Origin: Pontiella agarivorans
GTDB taxonomy: Bacteria > Verrucomicrobiota > Kiritimatiellia > Kiritimatiellales > Pontiellaceae
NCBI RefSeq assembly: GCF_034531395.1
Contig: NZ_JARVCO010000012.1
Location: 434,001 to 498,000 of the forward strand
Length of the DNA: 64,000 nucleotides
Reading direction: 5' to 3'
Shown: positions 8,129 to 17,086 of the stretch, one piece after another
Layout: each line of letters opens with the position of its first letter
Numbering within the stretch: position 1 is the first letter of the stretch
The notes under the pieces: generated by a model
Databases searched by the model: none
What the model was told of the DNA's origin: nothing
Seen by the model: the letters and a program-made list of their open reading frames with translations, nothing else
Made by a program: the position numbers and the translations under genes

Positions 8129-8946
8129 GATGTAACTCCGGTGCGGTTCAGATAATCATCGATCAGAGCGCGGGCGATTGTGGATTTTGACGGAATTTTT
8201 TCGGGCAGGTTTTCTGCAGTGTACCAGCCGGCGTCTTCGATTTCTTTGGGGTCTATCCGGATTTCGCCGCCGGCATAGTCGGCCGTGAAGCCGACCATCA
8301 GCGAGTGGGGGAAGGGCCAGGGCTGGCTGGAGTGGTATTGGATATTTTTAATTTCCAGGCCCGTCTCTTCCATGACTTCCCGGGCAACGCACTGTTCGAG
8401 GCTTTCACCCGGCTCCACAAATCCGGCAACGACGCTGTAGAGCCCTTCCGGAAAGTGGTGACCGCGCGCCATCAGCAGTTCGTCGCCGCGCGTGACCGCC
8501 ACAATCATGCTGGGCGAAATACGCGGATAGTTCTGAAGCCCGCATGCCGGACAGATCATAGCCCGTTCTTTTTCGGAAGGCTCGGCTTTGGTACCGCATC
8601 GGGAACAGAACTGATGATTTTCACGCCAGGTTAGAATCTGCGAGGCGTAGCCGATCAAAGCATAGAGTTCTGTCTCAAGCTGGCTGTGAAGCGAGCGGAT
8701 ATCGCTCAATTCATATCCTTTGGGTACATCGGCGGATTCGTTCAGGCGGGCCGTATAACACGGCTCAACGCCATACCGTCCCAGATAAACCGCATTTTTA
8801 AGTAAAGGGCTGTCGGGATTCAGAATAGGGACGGATGCTCCGTCGGTCAGAATATCTTTTCCGTTGCGGAAGAGGAATGCCCGAACTGCGGCGGGGTTGG
8901 TCTCTTCCGGAAGAATGGCTGGGTAAAAGTTCATCCAGTTCAGCAT
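8125..8946 (-). CDS. nudC: NADH pyrophosphatase / RNA-decapping Nudix enzyme NudC
   Basis: A 273-residue Nudix hydrolase with the full NudC layout. The zinc ribbon consists of CSRCG and CPACG about 18 residues apart (near residues 110-130). The Nudix box GFVEPGESLEQCVAREVMEE matches GX5EX7REUXEEXGU. The NudC-specific SQPWPFPHSLM follows and distinguishes it from generic Nudix proteins. NudC hydrolyses NADH to NMNH and AMP and removes NAD caps from RNA in the cytosol. It is the first gene of the nudC-thiD pair, with a 4-bp overlap. The coupling of an NAD-turnover gene with thiD is not a standard operon. The start at 8946 is followed by a second possible Met at residue 5. Confidence 0.95.
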   Translation of the reverse strand: MLNWMNFYPAILPEETNPAAVRAFLFRNGKDILTDGASVPILNPDSPLLKNAVYLGRYGVEPCYTARLNESADVPKGYELSDIRSLHSQLETELYALIGYASQILTWRENHQFCSRCGTKAEPSEKERAMICPACGLQNYPRISPSMIVAVTRGDELLMARGHHFPEGLYSVVAGFVEPGESLEQCVAREVMEETGLEIKNIQYHSSQPWPFPHSLMVGFTADYAGGEIRIDPKEIEDAGWYTAENLPEKIPSKSTIARALIDDYLNRTGVTS

Positions 8947-9227
8947 AAATTATTTAATCGGCAAGGCACGTATAATCTGTCCCGAAATAAAGTCGGAGTT
9001 CGGGGGCTGGTAATTCTGCGGCCCATTGGAAGGGTGGCGGGGAAGACTCGCCTGGATTCACGGCCTGCAAAGCCGGGCAGGTTTATTATTCCTTTTTGTT
9101 TTTTGACAAAATAATGACCACTGAATTTAGGTATATCAATTCTTGAAACTGCTTTGAAATTATTTTTGGGGTGCGGGGCCCCAATCAAAGAGAAGCCGTT
9201 CGACTAAAAGGGGCCGCATTAATCATT
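8947..9227. other. 281-bp divergent intergenic region
   Basis: Separates nudC and a large secreted protein gene. A TTGACA at 9103-9108 points rightward but lacks a well-spaced -10 (the TATATC at 9132 is 23 bp away). No gene or clear terminator is visible. Confidence 0.35.
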
Positions 9228-12200
9228 ATGAAAACATTCGTACTGTCTTTTCTTCTGTTGTTTTTCGTTTCCATTTCACATGCCACGTTGCCGCCGGGGG
9301 TGACGCCGACGCCGGCACCCGCCACCGCAAGTGGTTTGTCGGGAGGGCCCTTTTACTACGAAGTAACGGGGTCAACCGTGGGGTTCGTTTATGGTACGGA
9401 CTTTTATGCTGGGAACTCCTCAATTGCCACAGCGGCGGTTCATGACGGACTTCTTGCCGATGGTGAAACGGGAGTGATTGAACTTACACTGGTTGGAAGG
9501 CTAAAACCCGTCGGTTCGACGCAAAACGGGATCACTTCATATGGTTACAATTTTTCTCTCCCTTGTTTTGAGATGGAATTATGTGTCGTAGCGGATTTTT
9601 CGATTATCTCACAGCCGCAGGGGGGCGTTCTGGCGGCGGGCACTCCGATTACGCTATCGGTCGGCGTTGATGGAACGGGGCATACGTTTCAATGGTATAT
9701 CGGCGAGCCGGGGGATATCACCCAGCCGGTGCCCGCGAATAATTCATCGAACCTGACCGTCACGGCGGCAAACCCTCCGTCGACGTATTGGGTGGAGATC
9801 TCCAATGCCTCTGGTTCCGTTTCAAGCTTAGGAGCCACGGTTGCGGCTTTTGTAACGGAACCGTCGAACGACTGGCAGGACATCACCGTCAATGTTCAGG
9901 GCGCTTTATCACCCGATAATGAGATTGGTCCGCTTCTGGCGACGGGCTCTGAGCTCTATGTGCTCGGCGACACCGGGATTTTCCGAACATCGGATAATGG
10001 AAATAGTTTTAGCACGCTGAATACGGTCAGTGGGGCGGGCTATGATTTGGGCCTTACCGCGCTGCGTTTTGTGGAGCGGGCCGGCGATTATATTTATGTC
10101 GGCACCGATCCGGGAAGCTACACGGCGACACTCGGCTACACGGCCATGCACCGCCTGCAGCCGGGCGATACGGTCTGGGAGCAGGCCGCGCAGCCGGGGC
10201 TGACCGGTCCGATTAATGTTTCGGTGGACGATGTAAGTTATGATCCCGGTTCGGACATGTATTATGCGGCCAGCGCATTTGCCGGCTGCTATGTTTCCAG
10301 CAACGGGCTCCACTGGACCGAACGCCGGAACGGGCTGCCGGAGACCGGACTGCCCTATGGCGCTTTTGTGAATGCCCGGAGTGTGGATGCGCATGAAGGC
10401 AAGGTGTTTCTCAACCTCTACAGTGTTCTCGCCGAGAATAACGGCGGTGTGTATGTATCGGAAGACCACGGCCTGAGCTGGACCCGATCGGGGGGCGTGG
10501 GCGGTACGCCGGGCGGACTGGTGCGGTTCGGCAGCCGTCTGCTGTATGCTACCAGCGGGCCCGCTACCCCGGACGACGGTGTTTATTACACCGATGATGG
10601 CGGGAACTGGAAGTATAGCCCGTTTCTCGGCCACGGGTTTAATATCCGTGCAAATTCAACGCATCTGTTTACGGCCCGGGAGCGGCAGCTGCTGTTTTCC
10701 GCCACAGACGGGCTGACGTGGGATGCGCTCGATGACCTGAATCTGCCGGCTGATTTTTACGCAGATTGGATCGAGCCGTCGGAAACCCATCTTTTCCTTT
10801 ACGGAACGGACAGCCAGGGTCCACGTCTATACCGCCGCACGCTGGCTTCGCTGAATCTCAGCCCGGCGACCCAGTTTGTGGTTGATCCGTCCGAGGCGGG
10901 ATCGACGGTGTACGCGAACCCGGGACAGACGCTCTTTTTCAGCGGTCTGGCCGGCGGGGCGAATATCAGCTATCAATGGAAAATCGGTGGTGTAGATATC
11001 CCCGGTGCAACGGCGCCCGATTTAAATCTTGAAGTCACCGACGAAACCGAAGGAAATCTTACGCTGGAAGTGAGCGGTGATGGCGGAACCATTGAAAGCC
11101 AGCCGATATTGATTACACGGATTCCGGCAGAACCGGGATTTCAGGATATGCGTTTTGTGCAGCCGCCGCTTCCCATGCAGGGTTCGCTGGTGCTTTATGA
11201 TGACTATCGTGTGCTGCAGATTGAGGCCCCGCGCATGCAGCTGCTCAGCACGAACGGTCAGGTGCTGGTCCGCAATGAACTCATTGGCGATTCCCGGATC
11301 CGCCGCGGCTTCATTGATTCGCAGGGCCGGCTGGTCGGGTTCGGCGAATTTTCCGTGGTGCGCCTCGATCCGGATACGTTGACGCCTGATCCGTCGTTTA
11401 CCAATGTCGCTTTTTCGGGAGTCGGCGGGACAACCAATACGACCATCCGGCTGAACGATGTGATTGAGCTTCCGGGCCAGGGGTACCTGTGCGCGGTGAA
11501 TAATAACACCACCTTGAATGGGGTTGGGGTTCCATCGCTCGTTCTGCTGGATTACGACGGTGTCCAGGTGCCCGGTTTTATAAATCCGTTTATTAATTAT
11601 TCACCGAGCTACGCCCCGAGCGCCCTGCAGCTCGAGTTGACGCCCGCCGGAAAAATTCTCGTGCAGGTTGCGTCGGCAAAATGGGCAAACGGGGATAGTA
11701 TCCCGAGTATGGGGCTGGTTCGCCTCGAGAGCAGTGGTGCACGGGATCTGAGTTTTTCCCAGAATAACGATAATATTCCGATTGCCAACCGGACCCTGCG
11801 TTTCTTCACCCAGCAGCCGGACGGGAAGATTCTTTATTCGGTGGACAACAGCCGCTACCGGCCGAAGCGTCTCAATGCGGATGGAACGTACGATGCCGGG
11901 TTCAACGGGGACGATACCGATTTTGAGCGGACCATTTTCGGTTTTATCACGGAGCCATCGGGCAAAGTGGTGGTCTACGGCGAGTTCGAGGCCTATGGAG
12001 CCCAACGGGCAATCGGCCATGCGCGCCTGCTGAGCAACGGGGATTTTGATCCGACCTACAACGCGGAAGAAGGCTTCAAGTTCTATAATACACAGAAGGC
12101 CGTCGGTGATGCGGTTTATGATGATCGCGGCTTTGTCTATTACGTCTCCTCCGATGGCGGCGGATATCGCGTAAGCGGGCAGACCGGCGTGGTCCGTGTG

Positions 12201-12674
12201 TTTGTCGGGGAAGAGTCGGAACCCAGCGTGCTGGATCTCTATCTGGAACCCTTTGGCCTGCCCGCCGGGCAGCAGGGCGAAGAGGATGATCCGGATGGCG
12301 ACGGATTTAAAAATATCTTTGAACTGGCCTACCAAACCGATCCTTCCGCCGGGAACGATGCCGTCGAGCTGTTGCCTGGGGCGGGCAGCGAATCCGGAGC
12401 CGTTTTAAACGGAATTCTGGGAAGTGCTGTGCTGGATCCGGCGAAAACATATTACACGCAGACGGTCCGCCTGCCGAAAAATCCGCCGGCCGGGGTGACC
12501 GTGCGGCCCGTCTCCACCGACACGTTGCCGCTCTTCGGAAACGGATCATCGACACTCGTGGCCTATGGAGCGCCGATTGATGAAGGCGATACGATTTTGC
12601 AGACCTATTACCAGGCCGAAGATATGAGTGTCGCACCCAGAGGCTACTTCACGGTTGAAGCCTTTCTGGATTAA
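9228..12674 (+). CDS. large secreted protein with Ig-like, propeller and delta-60 repeats
   Basis: A 1148-residue extracellular protein. I start it at the ATG at 9228, where a clean signal peptide (hydrophobic core, cleavage after HA near residue 19) begins; the frame stays open to 9171 but that part does not resemble coding. Order of parts: an N-terminal beta domain; an Ig-like domain (~125-210, with FQWYIGEPG and TYWVEISNASG); a beta-propeller region with BNR/photosynthesis-factor-like turns such as GIFRTSDNGNSF and GVYVSEDHGLSWT (~230-560); a second Ig-like domain (YQWKIGGVDIPGA); delta-60-type repeats (e.g. NGDFDPTYN) to ~1000; and a calcium-binding DDPDGDGFKNIFELA loop. No PEP-CTERM or other C-terminal anchor is seen. 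Function unknown; adhesion or polysaccharide binding would fit. Confidence 0.85.
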   Translation: MKTFVLSFLLLFFVSISHATLPPGVTPTPAPATASGLSGGPFYYEVTGSTVGFVYGTDFYAGNSSIATAAVHDGLLADGETGVIELTLVGRLKPVGSTQNGITSYGYNFSLPCFEMELCVVADFSIISQPQGGVLAAGTPITLSVGVDGTGHTFQWYIGEPGDITQPVPANNSSNLTVTAANPPSTYWVEISNASGSVSSLGATVAAFVTEPSNDWQDITVNVQGALSPDNEIGPLLATGSELYVLGDTGIFRTSDNGNSFSTLNTVSGAGYDLGLTALRFVERAGDYIYVGTDPGSYTATLGYTAMHRLQPGDTVWEQAAQPGLTGPINVSVDDVSYDPGSDMYYAASAFAGCYVSSNGLHWTERRNGLPETGLPYGAFVNARSVDAHEGKVFLNLYSVLAENNGGVYVSEDHGLSWTRSGGVGGTPGGLVRFGSRLLYATSGPATPDDGVYYTDDGGNWKYSPFLGHGFNIRANSTHLFTARERQLLFSATDGLTWDALDDLNLPADFYADWIEPSETHLFLYGTDSQGPRLYRRTLASLNLSPATQFVVDPSEAGSTVYANPGQTLFFSGLAGGANISYQWKIGGVDIPGATAPDLNLEVTDETEGNLTLEVSGDGGTIESQPILITRIPAEPGFQDMRFVQPPLPMQGSLVLYDDYRVLQIEAPRMQLLSTNGQVLVRNELIGDSRIRRGFIDSQGRLVGFGEFSVVRLDPDTLTPDPSFTNVAFSGVGGTTNTTIRLNDVIELPGQGYLCAVNNNTTLNGVGVPSLVLLDYDGVQVPGFINPFINYSPSYAPSALQLELTPAGKILVQVASAKWANGDSIPSMGLVRLESSGARDLSFSQNNDNIPIANRTLRFFTQQPDGKILYSVDNSRYRPKRLNADGTYDAGFNGDDTDFERTIFGFITEPSGKVVVYGEFEAYGAQRAIGHARLLSNGDFDPTYNAEEGFKFYNTQKAVGDAVYDDRGFVYYVSSDGGGYRVSGQTGVVRVFVGEESEPSVLDLYLEPFGLPAGQQGEEDDPDGDGFKNIFELAYQTDPSAGNDAVELLPGAGSESGAVLNGILGSAVLDPAKTYYTQTVRLPKNPPAGVTVRPVSTDTLPLFGNGSSTLVAYGAPIDEGDTILQTYYQAEDMSVAPRGYFTVEAFLD

Positions 12675-12727
12675 CTGTGGTTCCCGGTCTCAACCGGCGG
12701 GCACCGGCGGCGGTGCCCGATCCGCGA

Positions 12728-13759
12728 TCAGAGAATCAGCATGCAGTCGCCGTAGCTGAAGAAGCGGTACTTTTCGGCGACGGCGGTTTTGTAGGCTTTG
12801 AGCATGAGGTCGCGGCCGGCGAAGGCCGACATCATCATGAGCAGCGTGGATTTGGGCAGGTGGAAGTTGGTGAGAATGGCGTCGACGTGCTTGAAGTCGT
12901 AGGGCGGGTAGATGAAAATGTTGGTGGAGCCTTCGGCACTTCCAATGTTTGGAAGTGATTCGAGGGTTCGGACGCTGGTGGAGCCGACGGCGACGACGCG
13001 GCCGCCCGTTTTCCGGGCATTGGAAATTTTTGCGGCGGCGGTTTCGGAGACTTCGTAGCGCTCGTGGTGCATTTCATGATCGGTGATGATTTCGGCGGAG
13101 ACGGGGCGGAAGGTGCCGAGGCCGACGTGCAGGGTGAGCTCGGCTTTGCTGACGCCCTGTTTTTCCAGGGTCTGGAAAAGTTCCGGCGTGAAGTGCAGTC
13201 CGGCGGTCGGCGCGGCGGCGGAACCGGGGGTTTTGGCGAAGACGGTCTGATATCGGTTTTTGTCTTCGGCGATCTGTTCAGGCGTTTGCTCTTTTCGGGC
13301 GATGTAGGGCGGGAGCGGCGGCACGCCTTCTTCGTCGAGAATTTCCATAAGCGGCCGGTCGGAGCGGATGTTGAGGACGGCTTCGCCCTGTTCGCCGTCG
13401 TAGAGCATTTCAGCGGAGGCCTTGCCGGAGCAGAGCGTGAGGGTATCCCCGACTTTTGGACGGCGGGAGGCTTTCATGAGCACTTTCCAGACCTTGGAAT
13501 CGGTTTCCTCGAGCAGCAGCAACTCCACTTTTCCACCGGAGGCTTTGTGGCCGAAGATGCGGGCGGGGATGACTTTGGTGTTGTTGACGACGACGACATC
13601 GGGCTCGCGGAGATAGTCGACGATGTCGCTGATCTGCCGGTGTTCGATGGTTCCGGTGTCGCGGTGCAGCACCATCATACGCGCCAGCTCGCGCCGTTCG
13701 GGCGGGTGCTGGGCAATGAGCTCAGGCGGCAGATCATAGTTGAACAGGTCGGTTTTCAT
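12728..13759 (-). CDS. queA: S-adenosylmethionine:tRNA ribosyltransferase-isomerase QueA
   Basis: A 343-residue protein, the standard QueA length. The N-terminus MKTDLFNYDLPPELIAQHP is the family hallmark; a 12-residue upstream extension is in frame but outside the family, so I use the ATG at 13757-13759. Further signatures are NNTKVIPAR, PPYI followed by RYQTVFA, the GSAAAPTAGLHF loop and HVGLGTFRPV. QueA transfers the ribosyl moiety of SAM to 7-aminomethyl-7-deazaguanine in tRNA, giving epoxyqueuosine. tgt and queG are not in the window. Unusually, three perfect copies of the dispersed TTCCA-N5-TGGAA element lie within its coding sequence, at 12940, 13163 and 13485. Confidence 0.97.
   Translation of the reverse strand: MKTDLFNYDLPPELIAQHPPERRELARMMVLHRDTGTIEHRQISDIVDYLREPDVVVVNNTKVIPARIFGHKASGGKVELLLLEETDSKVWKVLMKASRRPKVGDTLTLCSGKASAEMLYDGEQGEAVLNIRSDRPLMEILDEEGVPPLPPYIARKEQTPEQIAEDKNRYQTVFAKTPGSAAAPTAGLHFTPELFQTLEKQGVSKAELTLHVGLGTFRPVSAEIITDHEMHHERYEVSETAAAKISNARKTGGRVVAVGSTSVRTLESLPNIGSAEGSTNIFIYPPYDFKHVDAILTNFHLPKSTLLMMMSAFAGRDLMLKAYKTAVAEKYRFFSYGDCMLIL
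12940..12954. repeat. dispersed 15-bp element inside queA
   Basis: Perfect TTCCA-N5-TGGAA with centre ATGTT, near the 3' end of queA; the arms extend to CACTTCCA/TGGAAGTG, giving an 8-bp inverted repeat. Confidence 0.8.
13163..13177. repeat. dispersed 15-bp element inside queA
   Basis: Perfect copy with centre GGGTC. The identical 15-mer is found at 55209 in an intergenic spacer. Confidence 0.8.
13485..13499. repeat. dispersed 15-bp element inside queA
   Basis: Perfect copy with centre GACCT, the third inside this gene. Confidence 0.8.
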
Positions 13760-13813
13760 TTGATAGCTTCCCAAAAACCGCAGAAGGATACGCATCCCCC
13801 GAGGAAAATAAAG

Positions 13814-14419
13814 ATGAAACGATCCACGACTTTCATGCGCCGGCAGGCGTTTACGCTCATCGAACTTATGGTGGTGATTGCTATCATCGGGATTCTTTTC
13901 ACGCTGGTGTCTCCACAGATCGGCAAAGCGCGGTTACGGGGAAAATTGACGCAGCAGGCGCATCGTGCAAAATCGATTGTGGAAGCCATTACGGCGAAAG
14001 AGGCGGCGAGTCGGTTCAGTCAAGGCTGGCCCCAGGCGGCGGAGTATAATTCTTCCACCGCTTTTCTGAAATCACTGGTGGAAGAGGGCTATCTGGATGT
14101 GGATTATGCTTTTTTTGCGGCACCGGGGATGACGCCGGCGCGCAGTGCGACGGATTTTTCGCCGGAAAACAATGCCTGGTGTATCCTGAAAGGGGTAAAT
14201 GATACGACCCCGGGCCATACGCCGGTCGTGTTTCTCCGGAATATGAATGCCGGCAGCGGTTTTCTCGCGGATGAAGAGCCGTTTGGAGATAAAGGGTTTG
14301 CCTATGCCACGAAAAACGGGGAAGCGGTCATTATCAGTGAAGGGGAAATCTCCAACGGGGACTGGGGATCGATTTTTGTGTTTCCGGATGGGGTGACGGT
14401 GGATGTGCTTTCACCCTGA
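13814..14419 (+). CDS. type II secretion / type IV pilus-like pseudopilin
   Basis: A 201-residue protein with a prepilin leader: a short basic stretch, then FTLIELMVVIAIIGILFTLV with glutamate at +5, where prepilin peptidase would cleave before the phenylalanine. The hydrophobic helix is followed by a polar globular domain of about 150 residues with no further motif I can assign. I start at the ATG at 13814; the frame is open far upstream only because it runs antisense to queA. Such proteins polymerise in the inner membrane for secretion or pilus assembly. It stands alone, 54 bp from the divergent queA, and ends at a good terminator. PVC genomes carry many such orphan pseudopilins, so its machine cannot be named. 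Confidence 0.88.
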   Translation: MKRSTTFMRRQAFTLIELMVVIAIIGILFTLVSPQIGKARLRGKLTQQAHRAKSIVEAITAKEAASRFSQGWPQAAEYNSSTAFLKSLVEEGYLDVDYAFFAAPGMTPARSATDFSPENNAWCILKGVNDTTPGHTPVVFLRNMNAGSGFLADEEPFGDKGFAYATKNGEAVIISEGEISNGDWGSIFVFPDGVTVDVLSP

Positions 14420-14440
14420 GTGAGAAAGTGTTTTGCAATG

Positions 14441-14477
14441 AAAGCTCCGTTGGGTATGTTCCGCGGAGCTTTTTTTG
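14441..14477 (+). terminator. intrinsic terminator after pseudopilin gene
   Basis: AAAGCTCCG and CGCGGAGCTTTTTTT pair around an ~11-nt loop and end in seven T residues, 22 bp after the stop and just before purD. Confidence 0.85.
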
Positions 14478-14498
14478 AACTGAATTAGGAGAGATTGA

Positions 14499-15803
14499 AT
14501 GAAGATTCTGGTGGTCGGCAACGGCGGACGTGAACATGCACTGGCCTGGAAATTGGCGAATGACAGTGCGAAACCCGAACTTTTCTGTACACCGGGCAAT
14601 GCCGGCACCGCTGAGCTGGGAACGAATTTGGGTTTCGGGGCCACCGATCTTGATGGGATCAAGGGCTGGTGCCTTGAGAATGAGCCCGATCTGGTGGTGA
14701 TCGGTCCGGAAGCACCGCTCTGTGCCGGGCTTGCGGATATTCTGGAAGCGGAAGGACTCCGCGTGTTCGGGCCGAATAAAGCCGCAGCTGAGCTGGAAGG
14801 CTCTAAACAGTTTGCCAAGGAAATCATGAAGGCGGCCGGCGTGCCGACCTCGGCCTATGAAACCTTCACCGATCCGGACGAAGCATGTGCCTATGTCCGG
14901 GAACGCGGGGCGCCGATTGTCATCAAGGCCGACGGCCTGGCGGCGGGTAAGGGTGTTACGGTGGCCGAAACGGTCGAACAGGCCGAAGCGGCAATCAAAG
15001 ATGCGCTCGAAGGCAATGCGTTCGGCGAGGCCGGATCGCGCGTGGTGATCGAAGATTTTCTCGTCGGTGAAGAGGCGTCGATTCTGGCGCTGATCGACGG
15101 TGAAAACGTGGTGATGCTTGCGTCGTCGCAGGACCATAAACGCATTTTTGAAAAAGATGAGGGACCGAATACCGGTGGCATGGGCGCGTATTCGCCGGCT
15201 TCGATTGTGAATGAAACGGTGCTGAAAAAGGTGAAAGAAGAGGTCTATGACCGCACACTGGCCGAGCTGAAAAAGCGCGGCATCACCTATAAAGGCGTAC
15301 TGTATGCCGGCCTGATGATCGAAAATGATCAGCCGAGCGTGGTGGAATTCAACTGCCGCTTCGGCGATCCGGAAACGCAGGCGGTGCTGGCGCGCTGGGA
15401 CGGCGATATGCTGCCGGCGATCAACGGGGTGATTGACGGCACGCTCTCTGAAGACCTGATTTCGTGGAAAGACGAGCACAGTGTCTGCGTGGTGATGGTG
15501 GCCGGCGGCTATCCGGGCAGCTATGCCAAGGGTAATGAAATCCAGAATCTCGATAAAGCCAACGCCGTGGATGATACGGTGGTTTTCCATGCGGGCACCG
15601 CGCAGGACGACGATAAGGTGGTGACGGCCGGCGGGCGCGTTCTCGGCATTACTTCGCTGGGACATGATTTGCTGGATGCGCTTTCGAAGGCCTACATCTC
15701 GGTGGAAACCATCAGTTTTAAGGATTACTTTTACCGCAACGACATTGGTCACCGTGAACTGAAGCGTCTGGGTATTGATCTAAATAACGAAACGAGAGGG
15801 TAA
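14499..15803 (+). CDS. purD: phosphoribosylamine-glycine ligase PurD
   Basis: A 434-residue ATP-grasp enzyme, the normal GARS length. The N-terminus MKILVVGNGGREHALAWKL is diagnostic, followed by PDLVVIGPEAPL, the P-loop-like IVIKADGLAAGKGVTVA of the ATP-grasp B domain, GMGAYSP, and VVEFNCRFGDPETQ with the Mg2+-binding glutamate and asparagine. The ribosome-binding site is AGGAGAGA. PurD makes glycinamide ribonucleotide, the second step of purine synthesis. purE follows after only 4 bp, so the two are co-transcribed; other pur genes are elsewhere. Confidence 0.98.
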   Translation: MKILVVGNGGREHALAWKLANDSAKPELFCTPGNAGTAELGTNLGFGATDLDGIKGWCLENEPDLVVIGPEAPLCAGLADILEAEGLRVFGPNKAAAELEGSKQFAKEIMKAAGVPTSAYETFTDPDEACAYVRERGAPIVIKADGLAAGKGVTVAETVEQAEAAIKDALEGNAFGEAGSRVVIEDFLVGEEASILALIDGENVVMLASSQDHKRIFEKDEGPNTGGMGAYSPASIVNETVLKKVKEEVYDRTLAELKKRGITYKGVLYAGLMIENDQPSVVEFNCRFGDPETQAVLARWDGDMLPAINGVIDGTLSEDLISWKDEHSVCVVMVAGGYPGSYAKGNEIQNLDKANAVDDTVVFHAGTAQDDDKVVTAGGRVLGITSLGHDLLDALSKAYISVETISFKDYFYRNDIGHRELKRLGIDLNNETRG

Positions 15804-15807
15804 GAAG

Positions 15808-16323
15808 ATGGAAGCAACAAAAAAGCCTGCTGTGGCCATTGTGATGGGCAGTCAAACGGACTGGCCGGTGATGGAATTCACGCGCAATACGCTGAAGAAA
15901 TTCGGCATTGAAAGTACGGTGAAAGTGATGTCGGCGCACCGTACCCCGCATGAAGCGGTGGAATTCGCGGAAAGCGCGGCGGATAACGGATATGAAGTCA
16001 TTATCGGTGCGGCCGGCGGCGCGGCGCATCTGTGCGGTGTGCTGGCGGGTCATACGGTGCTGCCGGTGATCGGCGTGCCGGTTAAGGGCTGGTCGCTCGA
16101 CGGGCTGGATTCCCTGCTCTCCACCGTTCAGATGCCCAAGGGCGTTCCGGTGGCGACGGTGGCGATCGGTAAAGCCGGTGCCATCAACGCAGCGATCCTG
16201 GCGGTCCAGATTATGGGCGGAGCCGATGCGGAGCTGCGCGCTAAAATGGTTGAATACAAAAAGACCATGGCCGAAGAGGTTATTGCGGCCGACGCCGCGC
16301 TTCAGGCTGAAATTAACGGCTGA
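15808..16323 (+). CDS. purE: N5-carboxyaminoimidazole ribonucleotide mutase PurE
   Basis: A 171-residue protein of class I PurE size. The N-terminal VAIVMGSQTDWPVME contains the GS-D phosphate-binding motif, followed by MSAHRTPHEAVEFA with the catalytic histidine and IIGAAGGAAHLCGVLAGHT. The later GVPVATVAIGKAGAINAAILA completes the family pattern. PurE interconverts N5-CAIR and CAIR in purine synthesis and normally works with PurK; no purK is nearby. It is the second gene of the purDE operon and is followed by a terminator made from two dispersed 15-bp elements (16368-16404). Confidence 0.97.
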   Translation: MEATKKPAVAIVMGSQTDWPVMEFTRNTLKKFGIESTVKVMSAHRTPHEAVEFAESAADNGYEVIIGAAGGAAHLCGVLAGHTVLPVIGVPVKGWSLDGLDSLLSTVQMPKGVPVATVAIGKAGAINAAILAVQIMGGADAELRAKMVEYKKTMAEEVIAADAALQAEING

Positions 16324-16367
16324 TTGAGTATTCGCAGTCCGTGACTCGTAACGATCGGGTCAAGAAG

Positions 16368-16404
16368 ATCCAGGGGTTGGAAATTTCCAGCCTTTGGATT
16401 TTTT
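16368..16404 (+). terminator. terminator built from two dispersed 15-bp elements
   Basis: ATCCAGGGGTTGGAA (16368-16382) and TTCCAGCCTTTGGAT (16385-16399) lie back to back. As RNA they fold into one long hairpin, allowing G-U pairs, followed by six U residues. It sits 44 bp past the purE stop, where a terminator is expected. Confidence 0.75.
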
Positions 16405-16434
16405 GTGTCTGAACCGCAAGGGTTTAGGCTTGTA

Positions 16435-16448
16435 ATAACATAAGTTAT
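16435..16448. promoter_or_regulatory. possible autoregulatory operator of the AbrB-Doc module
   Basis: The inverted repeat ATAAC-ATAA-GTTAT lies 15 bp before the antitoxin start in an AT-rich promoter-like stretch. Toxin-antitoxin operons are usually repressed by their antitoxin at such a palindrome. No experimental site is known to me. Confidence 0.4.
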
Positions 16449-16463
16449 AACTAGGGTGCCGGT

Positions 16464-16694
16464 ATGGCTTATAAAACAAAAGTACGGAAGATCGGCAATT
16501 CACTGGGCATCGTGCTGCCGAAAGAAGCGCTGCAGGCGATGAAGGTGGAAGAGGGCGCAACGCTTTATATTACGGAAGCTGCTGAAGGTGCGGTTCAGGT
16601 GACGCCTGAAGATAAGGACTTTCAGGACATGATGGAAATTGCTGAAAAGGGTATGCGCGACTACAGGAATGCCCTGCGGGAACTGGCTAAGTGA
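16464..16694 (+). CDS. AbrB/MazE-type antitoxin
   Basis: A 76-residue protein whose first 45 residues form a SpoVT/AbrB swapped-hairpin DNA-binding domain: KVRKIGNSLGIVLPKEALQAMKVEEGATLYI. The C-terminal part (from ~50) is charged and probably wraps the toxin. The stop codon overlaps the GTG start of the next gene (GTGA at 16691-16694), so antitoxin and toxin are translationally coupled. The antitoxin should both neutralise the Doc-like protein and repress its own promoter. AbrB-type antitoxins paired with Doc rather than with a PIN or MazF toxin are a known but less common combination. Confidence 0.9.
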   Translation: MAYKTKVRKIGNSLGIVLPKEALQAMKVEEGATLYITEAAEGAVQVTPEDKDFQDMMEIAEKGMRDYRNALRELAK

Positions 16695-17080
16695 ATCAAC
16701 CGCGATGGATTTCTGCCCGTGTAATCCATGCGGTGCATGAGGAGTTGCTTGCGCGGTTCGGTGGGTTGTCCGGCGTTCGCGACCAAGCTATGCTGGAGTC
16801 GGCCTTGGATCGTCCCAAAAATTCGTTTCATTATAGTGAGCCGACGATTTATTCGATGGCTTCGGATTATGCGGTTGGCATTGTGAAGAATCATCCCTTT
16901 GTTGATGGGAACAAGCGTACCGGCTTCATGGCAGCCTATATCTTTCTTATGGCAAATGGAAAAAAGTTTCAGGCCTCGGAAGAAAGTACGGTGTTACAGA
17001 CTCTGGCCCTGGCGGCCGGGGAGATCGACGGAACACCATATGCCGCGTGGCTGGAAGCCTCATGCGAGGCTCCCGAATAG
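16691..17080 (+). CDS. doc: Doc-type toxin (Fic/Doc, death on curing)
   Basis: A 129-residue protein beginning with GTG in a 4-bp overlap with the antitoxin gene. The Fic/Doc active site HPFVDGNKRTGF is at residues 68-79 and matches Doc's HxFxDANKR consensus, with the glycine variant seen in many chromosomal homologues. The N-terminal GLSGVRDQAMLESALDRP is also characteristic. Doc of phage P1 phosphorylates elongation factor Tu and stops translation. All catalytic residues are present, so the toxin should be active when the AbrB-type partner is lost. A cytosolic protein. Confidence 0.93.
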   Translation: MNQPRWISARVIHAVHEELLARFGGLSGVRDQAMLESALDRPKNSFHYSEPTIYSMASDYAVGIVKNHPFVDGNKRTGFMAAYIFLMANGKKFQASEESTVLQTLALAAGEIDGTPYAAWLEASCEAPE

Positions 17081-17086
17081 CACCGG